In this document: positions 36,563 through 46,076 of the stretch, piece after piece
Layout of the letters: every line of letters begins with the position of its first letter
Numbering within the stretch: position 1 is the first letter of the stretch
NCBI RefSeq assembly: GCF_006065315.1
Contig: NZ_CP040749.1
Location: 992,001 to 1,056,000, forward strand
From: Aureibaculum algae
GTDB lineage: Bacteria; Bacteroidota; Bacteroidia; Flavobacteriales; Flavobacteriaceae
DNA length: 64,000 nucleotides
Direction: 5' to 3'
Notes under the pieces: model-generated
Seen by the model: the letters and a program-made list of their open reading frames with translations, nothing else
What the model was told of the DNA's origin: nothing
Databases searched by the model: none
Position numbers and translations under genes: made by a program

Positions 36563-37408
36563 ATGAAAAATAAAATAGTAGTTCTAATAGCCTTGGCAAT
36601 CTGCTTTATAACGTTTAATGGCCATGCTACGGATATAAAAATCTCAAGCGAGGGTGATTTCAATAAAGAAAGAGATTTATTATTAGTTCAATTTGATTGT
36701 AAAACGGATGTAGACGACTTACACACGGCTGCAGCTTTAGCTACTATTTTGTCTGACACCTTATATTCGAAAATAAACTTTCATGCAGTAGCAGGTACTT
36801 ATGGTATTCAAAAAGGCTTGTATGTGCCGCCAAATGATTTAATGAAATTGGCTTTTGGCAATAATTGGACAGATGCACATGAAAATTTTAAAAATGCGAT
36901 AAAGAAGGTTAACGTTATTGTTAAAAAAACATTACTCAATGACGGTGATATTTGGATAGCGGAAGCAGGTCAATCTGATTTTACTGCAGAACTTTTAAGG
37001 GCGATTCAAACAGATATGCCTAACGTGGACATTTCTAAACGTTTTCATGTGGTACAGCATAGTGATTGGAATGAAAAGACAACAACTCCAGAAGAGTTAC
37101 TCTTTGTGAAAAATAATACGGATTATCAAAAAATACCAGATGGTAATGCAGTTGGAAACGGAACTCCAGGGTTTCATGATTCTGAGTTTAAAAATTGGGA
37201 AAGTAAAATTTCTGATCCAAAATTACTTGCTATTTGGCGACTAGCCATTAAAACCTCAAATAAATACAACGGTCAAGAGGGGAGATATAAAAATGAGGCT
37301 ATTTTTGAAGGCGGTTTAGACTTCTCAGATCTTTCTGAAGTCTGTTGGATATTAGGTTTGAAAGATTTAAAAGACACCGAACAGTTTTTTAATGATTACG
37401 CAAAATAG
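36563..37408 (+). CDS. Secreted nucleoside-hydrolase-like protein of unknown function
   Basis: 281 residues with signal peptide (MKNKIVVLIALAICFITFNGHA). The segment 'RDLLLVQFDCKTDVDDLHTAAALATIL' carries an Asp pattern (D-x-x-T-D-V-D-D) similar to the Ca-binding site of nucleoside hydrolases and of the DUF1593 protein at 12282. 'GDIWIAEAGQSDFTAELLRA' and 'KRFHVVQHSDWNE' look like further active-site loops. I do not recognise a named family with confidence. It is 20 bases after the GH31 gene, apparently the last gene of the GH9-GH26-GH31 operon, and likely periplasmic. A glycoside or ribosyl hydrolase role is only inference. Confidence 0.65.
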   Translation: MKNKIVVLIALAICFITFNGHATDIKISSEGDFNKERDLLLVQFDCKTDVDDLHTAAALATILSDTLYSKINFHAVAGTYGIQKGLYVPPNDLMKLAFGNNWTDAHENFKNAIKKVNVIVKKTLLNDGDIWIAEAGQSDFTAELLRAIQTDMPNVDISKRFHVVQHSDWNEKTTTPEELLFVKNNTDYQKIPDGNAVGNGTPGFHDSEFKNWESKISDPKLLAIWRLAIKTSNKYNGQEGRYKNEAIFEGGLDFSDLSEVCWILGLKDLKDTEQFFNDYAK

Positions 37409-37736
37409 GAAGACGGGCAGAATTCTGTCGGTGTAATAAATTGTGGACGGTTTCTCTTAAGCTTTTCATTATCTGTAAATGCCTCTTCATTTGGTAAGTA
37501 AATTATTCTAATTCTTTATGCTTTAGGTATGGATAGAATTGTCAAAAATTTTGGTTATTGATACTATATTATCAATCTTATAAACTAAAAATTCAGGCGT
37601 CAAATTTTTATAAATATTATTAAGACCTTTACGTATCTATTCAATAGTTAAGTAGCAATTATTTAAATAATAGAATAGGCGTAGCTCTCGTATTAGCTGC
37701 TAATCAAAATAGTAATAATCTTATAAAAATAAAATC
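37409..37736 (+). promoter_or_regulatory. Leader region of the GH5 gene
   Basis: 328 non-coding bases follow the nucleoside-hydrolase-like gene. It contains the inverted-repeat operator candidate at 37557-37576 (listed separately). I see no strong TAnnTTTG box within 25 bases downstream of that repeat and no clear terminator for the upstream operon. The GH5 gene starts 160 bases after the repeat. Confidence 0.4.
37557..37576. promoter_or_regulatory. Perfect inverted-repeat operator candidate, ATTGATA-N6-TATCAAT
   Basis: ATTGATA (37557-37563), spacer CTATAT, TATCAAT (37570-37576). The same half-sites with the same 6-base spacing occur inside the larger repeat at 47911-47936 upstream of the GH26 mannanase, and a degenerate copy lies at 46413-46432. 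Repetition of both arms and spacing in front of functionally linked genes points to a binding site for one dimeric regulator. The protein is unknown. Confidence 0.6.
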
Positions 37737-38747
37737 ATGAAAATTTTTTTGAATAAAACTGTGGCAACTTTTATCTTACTTCTTGCTATTAATTTTGTGC
37801 ATTCTCAAGAGGTCTTAAGTAGGATTAGTGTTTCTGGGAATAGCTTTGTAAAAGAAGATGGAAAAATTGTAGTTTTTAGAGGTCTAAATACTAGTGATCC
37901 TGATAAACTTGAACGTCAACAGTTATGGAATAAATCATACTTCGAAGAAATGAAGCATTGGGGAGCTAACTTGGTGCGGTTTCCCGTACATCCAACAGCA
38001 TGGAAGAAAAGAGGAAAAGAATCGTATTTAAAACTTTTAGACGATGGTATTCAATGGGCAGGTGAATTGGGAATGTATGTTGTAATAGATTGGCATAGTA
38101 TCGGGAATTTACGTACTGAAATGTATCAACATGATATGTATGATACGGATAAAAAACAAACCTTTGATTTTTGGAGAACAATAGGTAAAAAATATGGAAA
38201 GAATACAACCGTAGCTTTTTACGAGCTTTTTAATGAACCTACTACTTACAATAATGAATTGGGAACAATTACATGGGAGCAATGGAAGGAACTAAATAAA
38301 GAAATGATTGGCATTCTTCGGGCCAATGGGGGAGAAGGTATTCCGTTAGTTGCCGGATTCAATTGGGCCTATGATCTTACTCCAGTAAAAGATAGTCCTT
38401 TGGATGTTGAAGGGATAGCTTATGTTTCTCATCCTTATCCTCAAAAACGTGAAAAGCCTTGGGAGGAAAAATGGACAAAAGATTGGGGATTCGTAAAGGA
38501 TAAATATCCAGTAATTTTAACAGAAATTGGTTTTTGCGGTCCTGAAGATCCTGGAGCTCATTCTCCTGTGGTTAGCGATGAGTCTTATGGTGATACAATT
38601 ACGAACTATTCAGATGAAAAAGGTATTTCTTATGTGGTTTGGGTTTTTGATAAAGAATGGGCACCCCGCCTTTATATTGATGAAAAATATACACCTTCAA
38701 GACATGGGAAGTATTTCAAAAAGAAATTACAGAGTTATAAATACTAA
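37737..38747 (+). CDS. GH5 endo-beta-glucanase/mannanase-type enzyme
   Basis: 336 residues with signal peptide ending near NFVHSQ. GH5 marks: 'GANLVRFPVHPTAW' (conserved Arg), 'YVVIDWHSIGN', acid/base Glu167 in YELFNEPTT, 'YVSHPYP' and nucleophile Glu263 in ILTEIGF, then 'SYVVWVFDKEW'. It is a compact single-domain enzyme. The motif set resembles cellulase-type GH5 more than the mannanase-type GH5 at 53384, so beta-1,4-glucan or glucomannan are the likely targets. It is preceded by a long leader with an operator candidate and followed by convergent GH27, so it may be a single-gene unit. Confidence 0.9.
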   Translation: MKIFLNKTVATFILLLAINFVHSQEVLSRISVSGNSFVKEDGKIVVFRGLNTSDPDKLERQQLWNKSYFEEMKHWGANLVRFPVHPTAWKKRGKESYLKLLDDGIQWAGELGMYVVIDWHSIGNLRTEMYQHDMYDTDKKQTFDFWRTIGKKYGKNTTVAFYELFNEPTTYNNELGTITWEQWKELNKEMIGILRANGGEGIPLVAGFNWAYDLTPVKDSPLDVEGIAYVSHPYPQKREKPWEEKWTKDWGFVKDKYPVILTEIGFCGPEDPGAHSPVVSDESYGDTITNYSDEKGISYVVWVFDKEWAPRLYIDEKYTPSRHGKYFKKKLQSYKY

Positions 38748-38846
38748 GAGCAAGGAAAAAGGATTTTGAGGCTGATCCCTTTGAAAACTAGTTCTTTGTT
38801 TTTTAGAAGTTATTGGTAATCTAGAATTGACTCAAATGTTAGAAAA

Positions 38847-38885
38847 ACTCCTGATAGGTACAATAAAATTGTAGTTATCAGGAGT
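38847..38885 (-). terminator. Hairpin between convergent GH5 and GH27 genes
   Basis: Outer stem ACTCCTGATA (38847-38856) pairs with TATCAGGAGT (38876-38885). After a small internal loop, an inner stem TACAAT (38859-38864) pairs with ATTGTA (38868-38873) around an AAA loop. On the - strand the stem is followed by TTTTTCT, so it should terminate the GH27 transcript; on the + strand there is no T-run, but the hairpin could still stabilise the GH5 message end. Confidence 0.7.
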
Positions 38886-38933
38886 GTAATTAAATAGTTA
38901 ATAATAATAATTGAGGCGTTTTAACTAACGACT

Positions 38934-40142
38934 CTATTTTAATTCTAGTTTGATCATCAATACATCATGCACCCCAATTGTGCCTTTTAAGTTTTTAGAT
39001 GTACTCCCTAAGTTTCTATGGTTAAATAGATCTTCAATAGTATAAGTATCTTTCTTAGTATCCAAATTACGTTCATTAACATCATCTCCAATGTTATGTT
39101 TTTTCCAATCAAAATTAATTTCAATTGGTTTATCATTCATATTTACAAAACACATTGCCCAGGAATTTTTATTTAAAGGTTTTAACCAAATTTCTATCTT
39201 GTTTTCGTTTGAAAACCTAAAACCTTGTATGCCTAGGTTGTCTTGATTTACTGAAATTACTTCTTTGTTTGTTAGTGTTTTGATTGTTTGGGGAGAAGCA
39301 ACTCTTAAATCATTACCCATAATTAAAGGTGAGGCCAACATGCTCCACATAGCAAAATGGCTTCGATCCTCGGCATCAGTCATGCCATTGCCCACTTCCA
39401 TCATGTCATAATCGTTCCAATGACCAGGTCCAGCCGCCTTACGTATAGCATTACGCATATTAATAATCTTCCATACACCCCATGAAGACCAAGACCCATG
39501 GCCAATTTCACAATCCCAACAATTGATAATATCTCCTGTAACTCTCCAAGAGTGACCAACATCTTTTGCCCATTCCCAAGGCTTATTATCTCCCCATTCG
39601 CAAATGCTAAATACCATTGGTCTTCCTGCAGTTTTTATGGCGTCTCTCATCGTAATATAAGCTCCTTCTGCATTTAATTTATCTGTATTACACCAATCGT
39701 ATTTCAAATAGTCAACATCCCATGAGGCATATGAACGGGCATCTTGATATTCATATCCTCTACTGCCTGGATACCCGGCACAAGTCTTAGAGCCGGCACA
39801 ATTGTACAATCCGAATTTAAGTCCTTTTGAATGAATATAATCGGCTAAAGCTTTCATGCCACTTGGAAACTTTACTGGATCGGCAATTAAATTTCCATTT
39901 ACATCTCGCTCCTTAGCCATCCATCCATCATCTAATACAATATATTCATAACCTGCATCTTTCAAACCTAATTCAACAAACTTATCGGCAATATCTTTTA
40001 CCAATTGTTCATTGATGTTAGTTGCAAAAGTATTCCAGCTATTCCAACCTAATGGAGGTGTTTCAGCTATGCCTTCAAATTTTTGTGCGTGTGCATGTGC
40101 ACAAAGTAATAGGACAAATATTCCGATTGTTATTTTCTTCAT
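38934..40142 (-). CDS. GH27 alpha-galactosidase
   Basis: 402 residues with signal peptide ending near CAHAHAQ. Classic GH27 pattern: 'TPPLGWNSWNTFATNINE', 'YIVLDDGWM', 'GLKFGLYNCAGSKTCAGYPGS', nucleophile Asp149 in YLKYDWCN, acid/base Asp204 in RVTGDI. The C-terminal antiparallel beta domain follows ('EIWLKPLNKNSWAMCFVNMN'). It removes alpha-1,6-galactose from galactomannan or galactoglucomannan, which fits the mannan genes around it. It is downstream of the SusC-SusD-SGBP genes on the same strand but separated by a terminator, so its expression may be lower than theirs. Confidence 0.95.
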   Translation of the reverse strand: MKKITIGIFVLLLCAHAHAQKFEGIAETPPLGWNSWNTFATNINEQLVKDIADKFVELGLKDAGYEYIVLDDGWMAKERDVNGNLIADPVKFPSGMKALADYIHSKGLKFGLYNCAGSKTCAGYPGSRGYEYQDARSYASWDVDYLKYDWCNTDKLNAEGAYITMRDAIKTAGRPMVFSICEWGDNKPWEWAKDVGHSWRVTGDIINCWDCEIGHGSWSSWGVWKIINMRNAIRKAAGPGHWNDYDMMEVGNGMTDAEDRSHFAMWSMLASPLIMGNDLRVASPQTIKTLTNKEVISVNQDNLGIQGFRFSNENKIEIWLKPLNKNSWAMCFVNMNDKPIEINFDWKKHNIGDDVNERNLDTKKDTYTIEDLFNHRNLGSTSKNLKGTIGVHDVLMIKLELK

Positions 40143-40158
40143 AATTTAAATAATTTAA

Positions 40159-40192
40159 AAAAAGCATCTCGAAAATATTCCAGATGCTTTTT
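40159..40192 (-). terminator. Terminator/attenuator between SGBP and GH27
   Basis: AAAAAGCATCT (40159-40169) and AGATGCTTTTT (40182-40192) form an 11-bp stem with a 12-base loop. Read on the - strand, the stem ends in a run of seven T. It lies 30 bases after the SGBP stop and should reduce read-through from susCD-sgbp into GH27. Confidence 0.8.
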
Positions 40193-40221
40193 ATTACTAC
40201 TAACTCAATTAAAAACAATTA

Positions 40222-41259
40222 CTATTTTAATATGTATCCAAAATTATCGAAATAGTATTCTCCACCATTCCCGGTAAATTCTTGAAATGATATATTTTGT
40301 ACATGTCCGGCATCTAGCAATTCTGCCCAAGTGAAATAATACTCTTTCCATTCAGAGGTAAGCGTAATTATGGGTGCTGTATCATCACTCCAATTTCCAT
40401 TGAAAACTAATTTTAATTTCGAGCCGTCTGGGCCTTTTAAAGACATTCTGATTCCAGCATAATCGGCTATTTGATCGTCCCAACTCCATTCTCCTTGAAC
40501 ATTATCCCAACCTCCCATATCTTTTTTGAAATAGGTTGTGCCTTGAGCAGCGGTATTATTGGTTTCATAAACATGGTTGTTCCATTCAGGTGGTGCAAAT
40601 CCTCCATACCAAATATCATCATAAAGTGCTGTGCCTACTGCGTAAGTAGATGTTACATCACCCGAAATTGTAGTTACAGTAATGTATTTTTTGTCACCTC
40701 CTGCAGGAACAATGGCTATAATTTCTGTTAATGTATTTGAAACGATAGTAGCTTCGGTTGATCCAAAAGAGACCACAGGATCTAAAAAGAAATCTCCATA
40801 AATTGTAATTTGTTCACCTTCAGCCGCATTTACAGGTTGAAAACCTCTCGTTAATTGCGGAGCTGGTGGAGCAATAACAAATGGGTATATTACGGTACCA
40901 CCTTTAGTTACCACTTTTAATTCGCTCGATGCGTTTTCATAAGGTGTATTCTGATCAATATTGACAAATATATCCGTATCTGTAACCATTGTTGGGTTAA
41001 AATAGGTGTCTACATCGTTAAAATATATTTTTTCTAACGTTGAAAAACCTGACCCTTGAATAATGTATACATTATTTGCGTAACCTACAGTTGTTGGTAC
41101 TAAATCGCCTGCACTAGCTATACTTACATTATTTATAACTGGAGGTGCGGAAGAATTAATACTTTCGCTATCATCGCTGGTACAAGAAGTAAGTGTACCT
41201 ACGAATATTGACACTATAATAAGAAAGCTAAATATGTCTTTGATTTTGAATTTTTTCAT
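40222..41259 (-). CDS. IPT/TIG-type surface glycan-binding lipoprotein (SGBP)
   Basis: 345 residues. Lipobox Cys26 (GTLTSC), followed by T-S-D-D-S-E, an acidic surface-export signature. Two IPT/TIG Ig-like domains follow: ~residues 38-125 ('PPVINNVSIASAGDLVP', 'NNVYIIQGSGFSTLEKIYFN') and ~130-210 ('GEQITIYGDFFLDP', 'IIAIVPAGGDKKYITVTT'). The last ~130 residues are a beta-sandwich rich in Trp ('DDIWYGGFAPPEWNNHVY', 'GGWDNVQGEWSWDDQ'), probably the glycan-binding module. The position directly after SusD is that of SGBP-B proteins. It holds the polysaccharide at the cell surface for enzymes and SusCD; mannan is the inferred ligand. Confidence 0.88.
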   Translation of the reverse strand: MKKFKIKDIFSFLIIVSIFVGTLTSCTSDDSESINSSAPPVINNVSIASAGDLVPTTVGYANNVYIIQGSGFSTLEKIYFNDVDTYFNPTMVTDTDIFVNIDQNTPYENASSELKVVTKGGTVIYPFVIAPPAPQLTRGFQPVNAAEGEQITIYGDFFLDPVVSFGSTEATIVSNTLTEIIAIVPAGGDKKYITVTTISGDVTSTYAVGTALYDDIWYGGFAPPEWNNHVYETNNTAAQGTTYFKKDMGGWDNVQGEWSWDDQIADYAGIRMSLKGPDGSKLKLVFNGNWSDDTAPIITLTSEWKEYYFTWAELLDAGHVQNISFQEFTGNGGEYYFDNFGYILK

Positions 41260-41273
41260 GATCTTTTTATTTT

Positions 41274-42863
41274 TTAATTAAAAGTATATGGTACTGGTTC
41301 TTCTAATAACTTAGGGTTTTTTGCCACATCGTTATCAGGATAATCCATAAAAAAGTCGTTGGCATTATGATCGGAAGAAAATGTAGGAGTGAAATATTCT
41401 GCGTTATCCTTGTTTCCTCTGTTTTGTGCAGACATAATAGCGATAGCATCTGTTTTATCTAATCTGCCAAGGTCGAACCAATAATCACCTTCAAAACATA
41501 ATTCCTTTCTTCTTTCATTGAAAATATCATCAAAAGTAATGGAAGTTAAGCTTGATAACCCAGCTCTATTTCTAACGGCATTAAATGAATTCAACGCGGT
41601 AGCATCAGAAGTACTTGAACCACCTGCCAAAATACCCTCTGCATGGATTAATAGGAGCTCTGCATATCGCATAATATAGGTGTTGTTATCCATCATTGCC
41701 CAAGCATCAACAGGGCCTGTAGCATCAGATTGTACACCAATACAGTACTTTTTAATTCCTCCTCCAGAATTTTGAGCATTATTTTCGTCTGGTACTGTAA
41801 AACCTAAACCAATAGATGTATTTAAATCAGGATAAACATCGCCTGGTAGCATTACAGTTTCATGTCCTCTTACATCGTTGGCTGCATACATTGTCATTAC
41901 ATCTTGAGATGGGCCAAAAACGCCTCCGTATGAAGCATTAGAAGTGGAAACTGTCGATGAGCTAATACCAAATTGAGTGTTACAGTTATTTGCTGATCCG
42001 TAGTTTCCGTCTCCTTTCCATTGAATGGCAAAAATTGATTCTTCATTATTGTTATTTGCATACGTAAACAAATCTGCAAATGATTTTGATGGTAATTCAC
42101 TACCGCCTAATAATTTAAATTCACCACTATTAATTACATCTTCCGCCATGATTTTGGCATTAGCATAATCCTTTTGATATAAATAAACTTTTGCAAGCAA
42201 TGCTTTTGCGGAACCTTTTGAAATCCGGGCATTTTCTCCATAATTACCTCCTCTTGTCTTTTCTTGTAACCTATTTATTGCTGCTAAATAATCACTTACA
42301 ATCAATTTATAGATATCAGCTTCAGGGTTTGTATTAATATAGGGGTCATCAGAATAATCTAAATTGTTCTCAATAATTGGAACTGGGCCCCATAAACGAA
42401 CTAAATAAAAATAAGCCGTAGCTCTCATAAAATAAGCTTCTCCTAAGGTATTATCTATTACCGCTTGATCTACTTCTGCACCAACCCTAGATTCTAAGAA
42501 ATTAATTATGGCATTAGCTTGAGCAATGTTTGCCCATAAGGACGCCCACCCATTTGTTAATTCTGGATCACTCCCGTTCATTGAAAAAGTTCTTAATCCA
42601 CTAACATCTGGAGAACCAGAATACATGTTTCCAGAACCAACTTCTAGTGCCCAAAAGAACTTGTTGCATAATTGAAACCAAGTTCTGCTATACATTCCAT
42701 TGGTTGCCGAAGCTACTTGCTCATTACTATTATAATAAGCATCTAAACTTATGGTATCCTCTGGTGGCCTATTTGTAAAATCTTCAGAACAAGATCCAAG
42801 GGCTACAATTAGTAGTGCTACACTAAATAATTTATACAAATTAAAAAATATTTTATTATTCAT
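41274..42863 (-). CDS. SusD/RagB-family lipoprotein (mannan locus)
   Basis: 529 residues. Lipobox Cys25 (VALGSC) followed by S-E-D. SusD marks: 'NRPPEDTISLDAYYNSNEQ' near the N-terminus, 'ATAYFYLVRLWGPVPIIENN', 'GSAKALLAKVYLYQKDYANA', and 'FNERRKELCFEGDYWFDLGR' near the C-terminus. It pairs with the SusC that ends 12 bases upstream and caps its pore. It is not closely similar to the first SusD (304-1788), consistent with a different glycan. Confidence 0.96.
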   Translation of the reverse strand: MNNKIFFNLYKLFSVALLIVALGSCSEDFTNRPPEDTISLDAYYNSNEQVASATNGMYSRTWFQLCNKFFWALEVGSGNMYSGSPDVSGLRTFSMNGSDPELTNGWASLWANIAQANAIINFLESRVGAEVDQAVIDNTLGEAYFMRATAYFYLVRLWGPVPIIENNLDYSDDPYINTNPEADIYKLIVSDYLAAINRLQEKTRGGNYGENARISKGSAKALLAKVYLYQKDYANAKIMAEDVINSGEFKLLGGSELPSKSFADLFTYANNNNEESIFAIQWKGDGNYGSANNCNTQFGISSSTVSTSNASYGGVFGPSQDVMTMYAANDVRGHETVMLPGDVYPDLNTSIGLGFTVPDENNAQNSGGGIKKYCIGVQSDATGPVDAWAMMDNNTYIMRYAELLLIHAEGILAGGSSTSDATALNSFNAVRNRAGLSSLTSITFDDIFNERRKELCFEGDYWFDLGRLDKTDAIAIMSAQNRGNKDNAEYFTPTFSSDHNANDFFMDYPDNDVAKNPKLLEEPVPYTFN

Positions 42864-42875
42864 TTTCTTATTTTT

Positions 42876-45800
42876 TTAAAATTCAACGTTTATACCTAGT
42901 GAAAAAGTTCTTGGAGATGGGTATCTTCCATTATCTATACCTGTAAGAAGTGGACTTTGATTAAAGGATCCAATTTCAGGGTCATACCCTGAATAATTAG
43001 TAAGGGTATAGAGGTTCTGAGCAGAGCCATAAATTCTTATTCTGGACATTTTTATTTTTTCTAAAACGTCTTGAGGTAAAGTATAACCAAAAGTTAAGTT
43101 TTGAATTCTTAAATAAGAACCATCTTCTAGATAACGGCTAGAAATTAATAAATTTGTATTTGCCGTATTACTAATTGGTCTAGGGATGCTGGTATTTGTG
43201 TTTGTTTCAGTCCAATAATTTGAAGCTTCAACAAATTGATTTTCATATAATGATGCATTGGTTGTACCTTGTCTGCGGGTTAAGTTCATAATGTCATTTC
43301 CATAAGTTCCTTGTACAAATACAGATAAATCAAAATTCTTATACTTGAAGTTATTTGTAAAACCAAAGGTAAAATCTGGATGCGGGCTTCCAATCAACGT
43401 TTTATCTAATGCGTCAACGGTACCATCTGGTACACCATTTGGTCCACTAACATCCTTGTACTTATAATCGCCCAAATAAGTTTCACCAGAGCCGGTTCCA
43501 ACAGGTTGTCCAAATTGCAACGGTGCAGCATTTAAAGTGGCCATATCATCAAATATTCCCTCAGAAACATAACCGTAAAACATTCCTATTGGCTGACCGA
43601 CGATGGTATTTGTGACAACTACTGGTTGATAGCCATTTGTATTTATTTGTTGTGTCAACACAATACCGTCTTGAATGCTAATTAGGTTATTTGAATAGTG
43701 TGAATAGTTCAATGAAGAATTCCAGCTAAAACTTTTAGAATCACCTAAATTTAATCCTAATGTAATTTCATAACCTTTGTTCTGCATGGTTCCAAGGTTT
43801 GAGTATGGTGCTGAAATTCCACCGTATTGACCTCCACCACCAGTTAAGTAATCCGGTAACGGCACTTGGAATAAAAATCCTTCTGATTTTTTGTCATAAA
43901 CATCAACACTGGCTGTAAGTCTTGAATTAAATAGTGTAAAATCGAGACCACCGTTTGTTTGATTTAAAGATTCCCAAGTTAAATTAGGATTTGGAGAATT
44001 AGAAACTAAAAAACCGCTTCCTAATCCAGAATTTTGAGCCGCTAAAAGAGCGGTGTATCTGTTGTTTTCAATTTGTTGATTTCCTGTTTCACCATAACCA
44101 ATTCTAAATTTTATATTATCTATATATTTATCAAACCCTTCCATAAATGATTCATTTGATAATTTCCATGATCCAGCTATTGATTTAAAAATACCAGTTT
44201 GATTATCTGTAGTTGGGTCAAATTTAGAAGATGTATCAGCTCTTATAGAACCTGTTAAACTATATCTATTGTCAAAACTGTAAATAAGGCGACTAAAATA
44301 GGACGATATTGAGGCACTACCTTTATAACCCGTTACGGTATTGTTATCTACATCAGCTAAATTTATGGTGTGGTTTTCATTTGTCTGGAAACCGTTTGAA
44401 GATGTTATGATACCTTCCCAATGACTGTCATTCGCTTCTTGACCTAACAATAATGTAAAACTATGCTTATGTATAGACTTATTATAAGTTAGTAAGTTTT
44501 TGAAGTTTATTGAATACCAGTTTTGGTTTCTTGTATCTAAATCAGCAGTAAGATTTACTTGAGATCCCCATTTGTAAGATGGTCTAAAATCTTCATTTTG
44601 AGAAAATTCTGTATTTCCAGATAGCTCCATTCTGTATTTTAAGCCATCGAAAATTGTTATTTCGGCATAAATATTCCCTAAAAAGTTTTTCCTAATTAAT
44701 TTATTTTCTCTTGTAAGTGCTTCAGCAACGGGATTGTAGTAAGTAACACTTTGGTCTGCACTTGGTGGTCCTGCAAAAGAACCATCTGAATTTCTTACCG
44801 GAATATCAGGAGATTGGAGTAAAGTATTACTAATTAAACCTGTAAAACTTTGGTTAACAGTAACCTTCTCATTCGTTATACCCGTAGTTAAATTGGCACC
44901 AACTTTTAGCCAATCTTTAACCTTAGAGTCAACATTTAATCTAGCAGTATACCTTTTAAGTCCCGAGCCTATAATTGTACCTTCTTGATCTAAGAAACCT
45001 GCCGATAAGTAATAATTTATATCTTCCTTTCTTCCTGAAAAAGACAATTGATGGTTTTGAGCAACAGCGGTTCTGTATACTTCGTTTTGCCAATCAGTTC
45101 CTTCTCCTAATAATTCTGGATGTGAAAATTCTGGACGAACTTCGGTTCCATATAGATTGGCTAAATTTGTTTTATGTTCAGCAAACTCTTGTAAATTCAT
45201 TACATCAAGGTCTTTATAATTCTTTACAATAGAAGTATACCCTTCGTAAGCAATTTTACCATTTCCTTTTTTTCCAGATTTTGTTGTAATAATAATTACA
45301 CCATTTGCACCTCTAGATCCATAAATAGAGGTTGCTGAAGCATCTTTTAAGATGTCTACCGATGCGATATCATTAGGGTTTATCATTGATAATGGACTCA
45401 CGGCGTTATTACCATTTCCGCCAGTTGATGAAAAGCCATCTTTACCTACTAGTGGTTGGCCACTTGTAGATTTTCCAGTAGCATCACCAGAAATAGGTAC
45501 ACCATCTATAATATAAAGAGGTTCGTTTGTGCCTGTTAATGAAGTGGTTCCTCTAATTCTAATAGAAGCGGCTCCTCCTGGTGCACCAGAATTAGAAGTC
45601 ACACTAACACCAGCGGCCTTACCTTGTAGCATCTGATCTAATGAAACTTGTTTTAAATCTTTTAGATCATCTGAACTTACCGAAGAAACGGCACTGTTAA
45701 TGTCTGATCTTTTCTGAGACCCATAACCAATTATGACTACCTCATCTAAGTTATTAGAATCTTCTTCTAAGGTAATATCAATAGTTGATTTGCCGTTAAT

Positions 45801-46076
45801 TAAAATTTCTTGAGTTTTAAAACCGATGAAACTATAAACTAAGGTGGTACCTTTATTTACTGATATTTGATAGTTTCCATCAAAATCTGAAGATACCCCA
45901 TTTAAGGTTCCTTTTTCAATAATATTAACTCCGGGTAGCGGAGCACCATTTGAATCTGAAACAACACCGCTAATCGTACTTTGAGCTATAATTAATTGAC
46001 TTAATAAGCCAAATAATAATAGCAAGTAATAGCGATTTACATTACAATAAATGATTTTTGATTTTAATTTTTGCAT
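42876..46076 (-). CDS. SusC-like TonB-dependent transporter (mannan locus)
   Basis: 1066 residues. Signal peptide to about residue 32, then a carboxypeptidase-like regulatory domain ('STISGVVSDSNGAPLPGVN', 'VSSDFDGNYQISVNKGTTLV'), the plug with 'GYGSQKRSDINSAVSSVSS', 'QMLQGKAAGVSVTSNSGAPG' and 'IRIRGTTSLTGTNEPLYIID', then the barrel, which ends in phenylalanine (FSLGINVEF). It imports oligosaccharides across the outer membrane. With SusD and SGBP downstream it forms the uptake and binding unit of the mannan locus. A degenerate operator and TAnnTTTG-like boxes precede it. No anti-sigma-interacting STN domain is visible. Confidence 0.96.
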   Translation of the reverse strand: MQKLKSKIIYCNVNRYYLLLLFGLLSQLIIAQSTISGVVSDSNGAPLPGVNIIEKGTLNGVSSDFDGNYQISVNKGTTLVYSFIGFKTQEILINGKSTIDITLEEDSNNLDEVVIIGYGSQKRSDINSAVSSVSSDDLKDLKQVSLDQMLQGKAAGVSVTSNSGAPGGAASIRIRGTTSLTGTNEPLYIIDGVPISGDATGKSTSGQPLVGKDGFSSTGGNGNNAVSPLSMINPNDIASVDILKDASATSIYGSRGANGVIIITTKSGKKGNGKIAYEGYTSIVKNYKDLDVMNLQEFAEHKTNLANLYGTEVRPEFSHPELLGEGTDWQNEVYRTAVAQNHQLSFSGRKEDINYYLSAGFLDQEGTIIGSGLKRYTARLNVDSKVKDWLKVGANLTTGITNEKVTVNQSFTGLISNTLLQSPDIPVRNSDGSFAGPPSADQSVTYYNPVAEALTRENKLIRKNFLGNIYAEITIFDGLKYRMELSGNTEFSQNEDFRPSYKWGSQVNLTADLDTRNQNWYSINFKNLLTYNKSIHKHSFTLLLGQEANDSHWEGIITSSNGFQTNENHTINLADVDNNTVTGYKGSASISSYFSRLIYSFDNRYSLTGSIRADTSSKFDPTTDNQTGIFKSIAGSWKLSNESFMEGFDKYIDNIKFRIGYGETGNQQIENNRYTALLAAQNSGLGSGFLVSNSPNPNLTWESLNQTNGGLDFTLFNSRLTASVDVYDKKSEGFLFQVPLPDYLTGGGGQYGGISAPYSNLGTMQNKGYEITLGLNLGDSKSFSWNSSLNYSHYSNNLISIQDGIVLTQQINTNGYQPVVVTNTIVGQPIGMFYGYVSEGIFDDMATLNAAPLQFGQPVGTGSGETYLGDYKYKDVSGPNGVPDGTVDALDKTLIGSPHPDFTFGFTNNFKYKNFDLSVFVQGTYGNDIMNLTRRQGTTNASLYENQFVEASNYWTETNTNTSIPRPISNTANTNLLISSRYLEDGSYLRIQNLTFGYTLPQDVLEKIKMSRIRIYGSAQNLYTLTNYSGYDPEIGSFNQSPLLTGIDNGRYPSPRTFSLGINVEF

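Noticed and set aside
37418..37427. Palindrome CAGAATTCTG as terminator of the GH31 operon
   Set aside because: Without a proper loop it can form only a 3-bp stem; no T-run follows.
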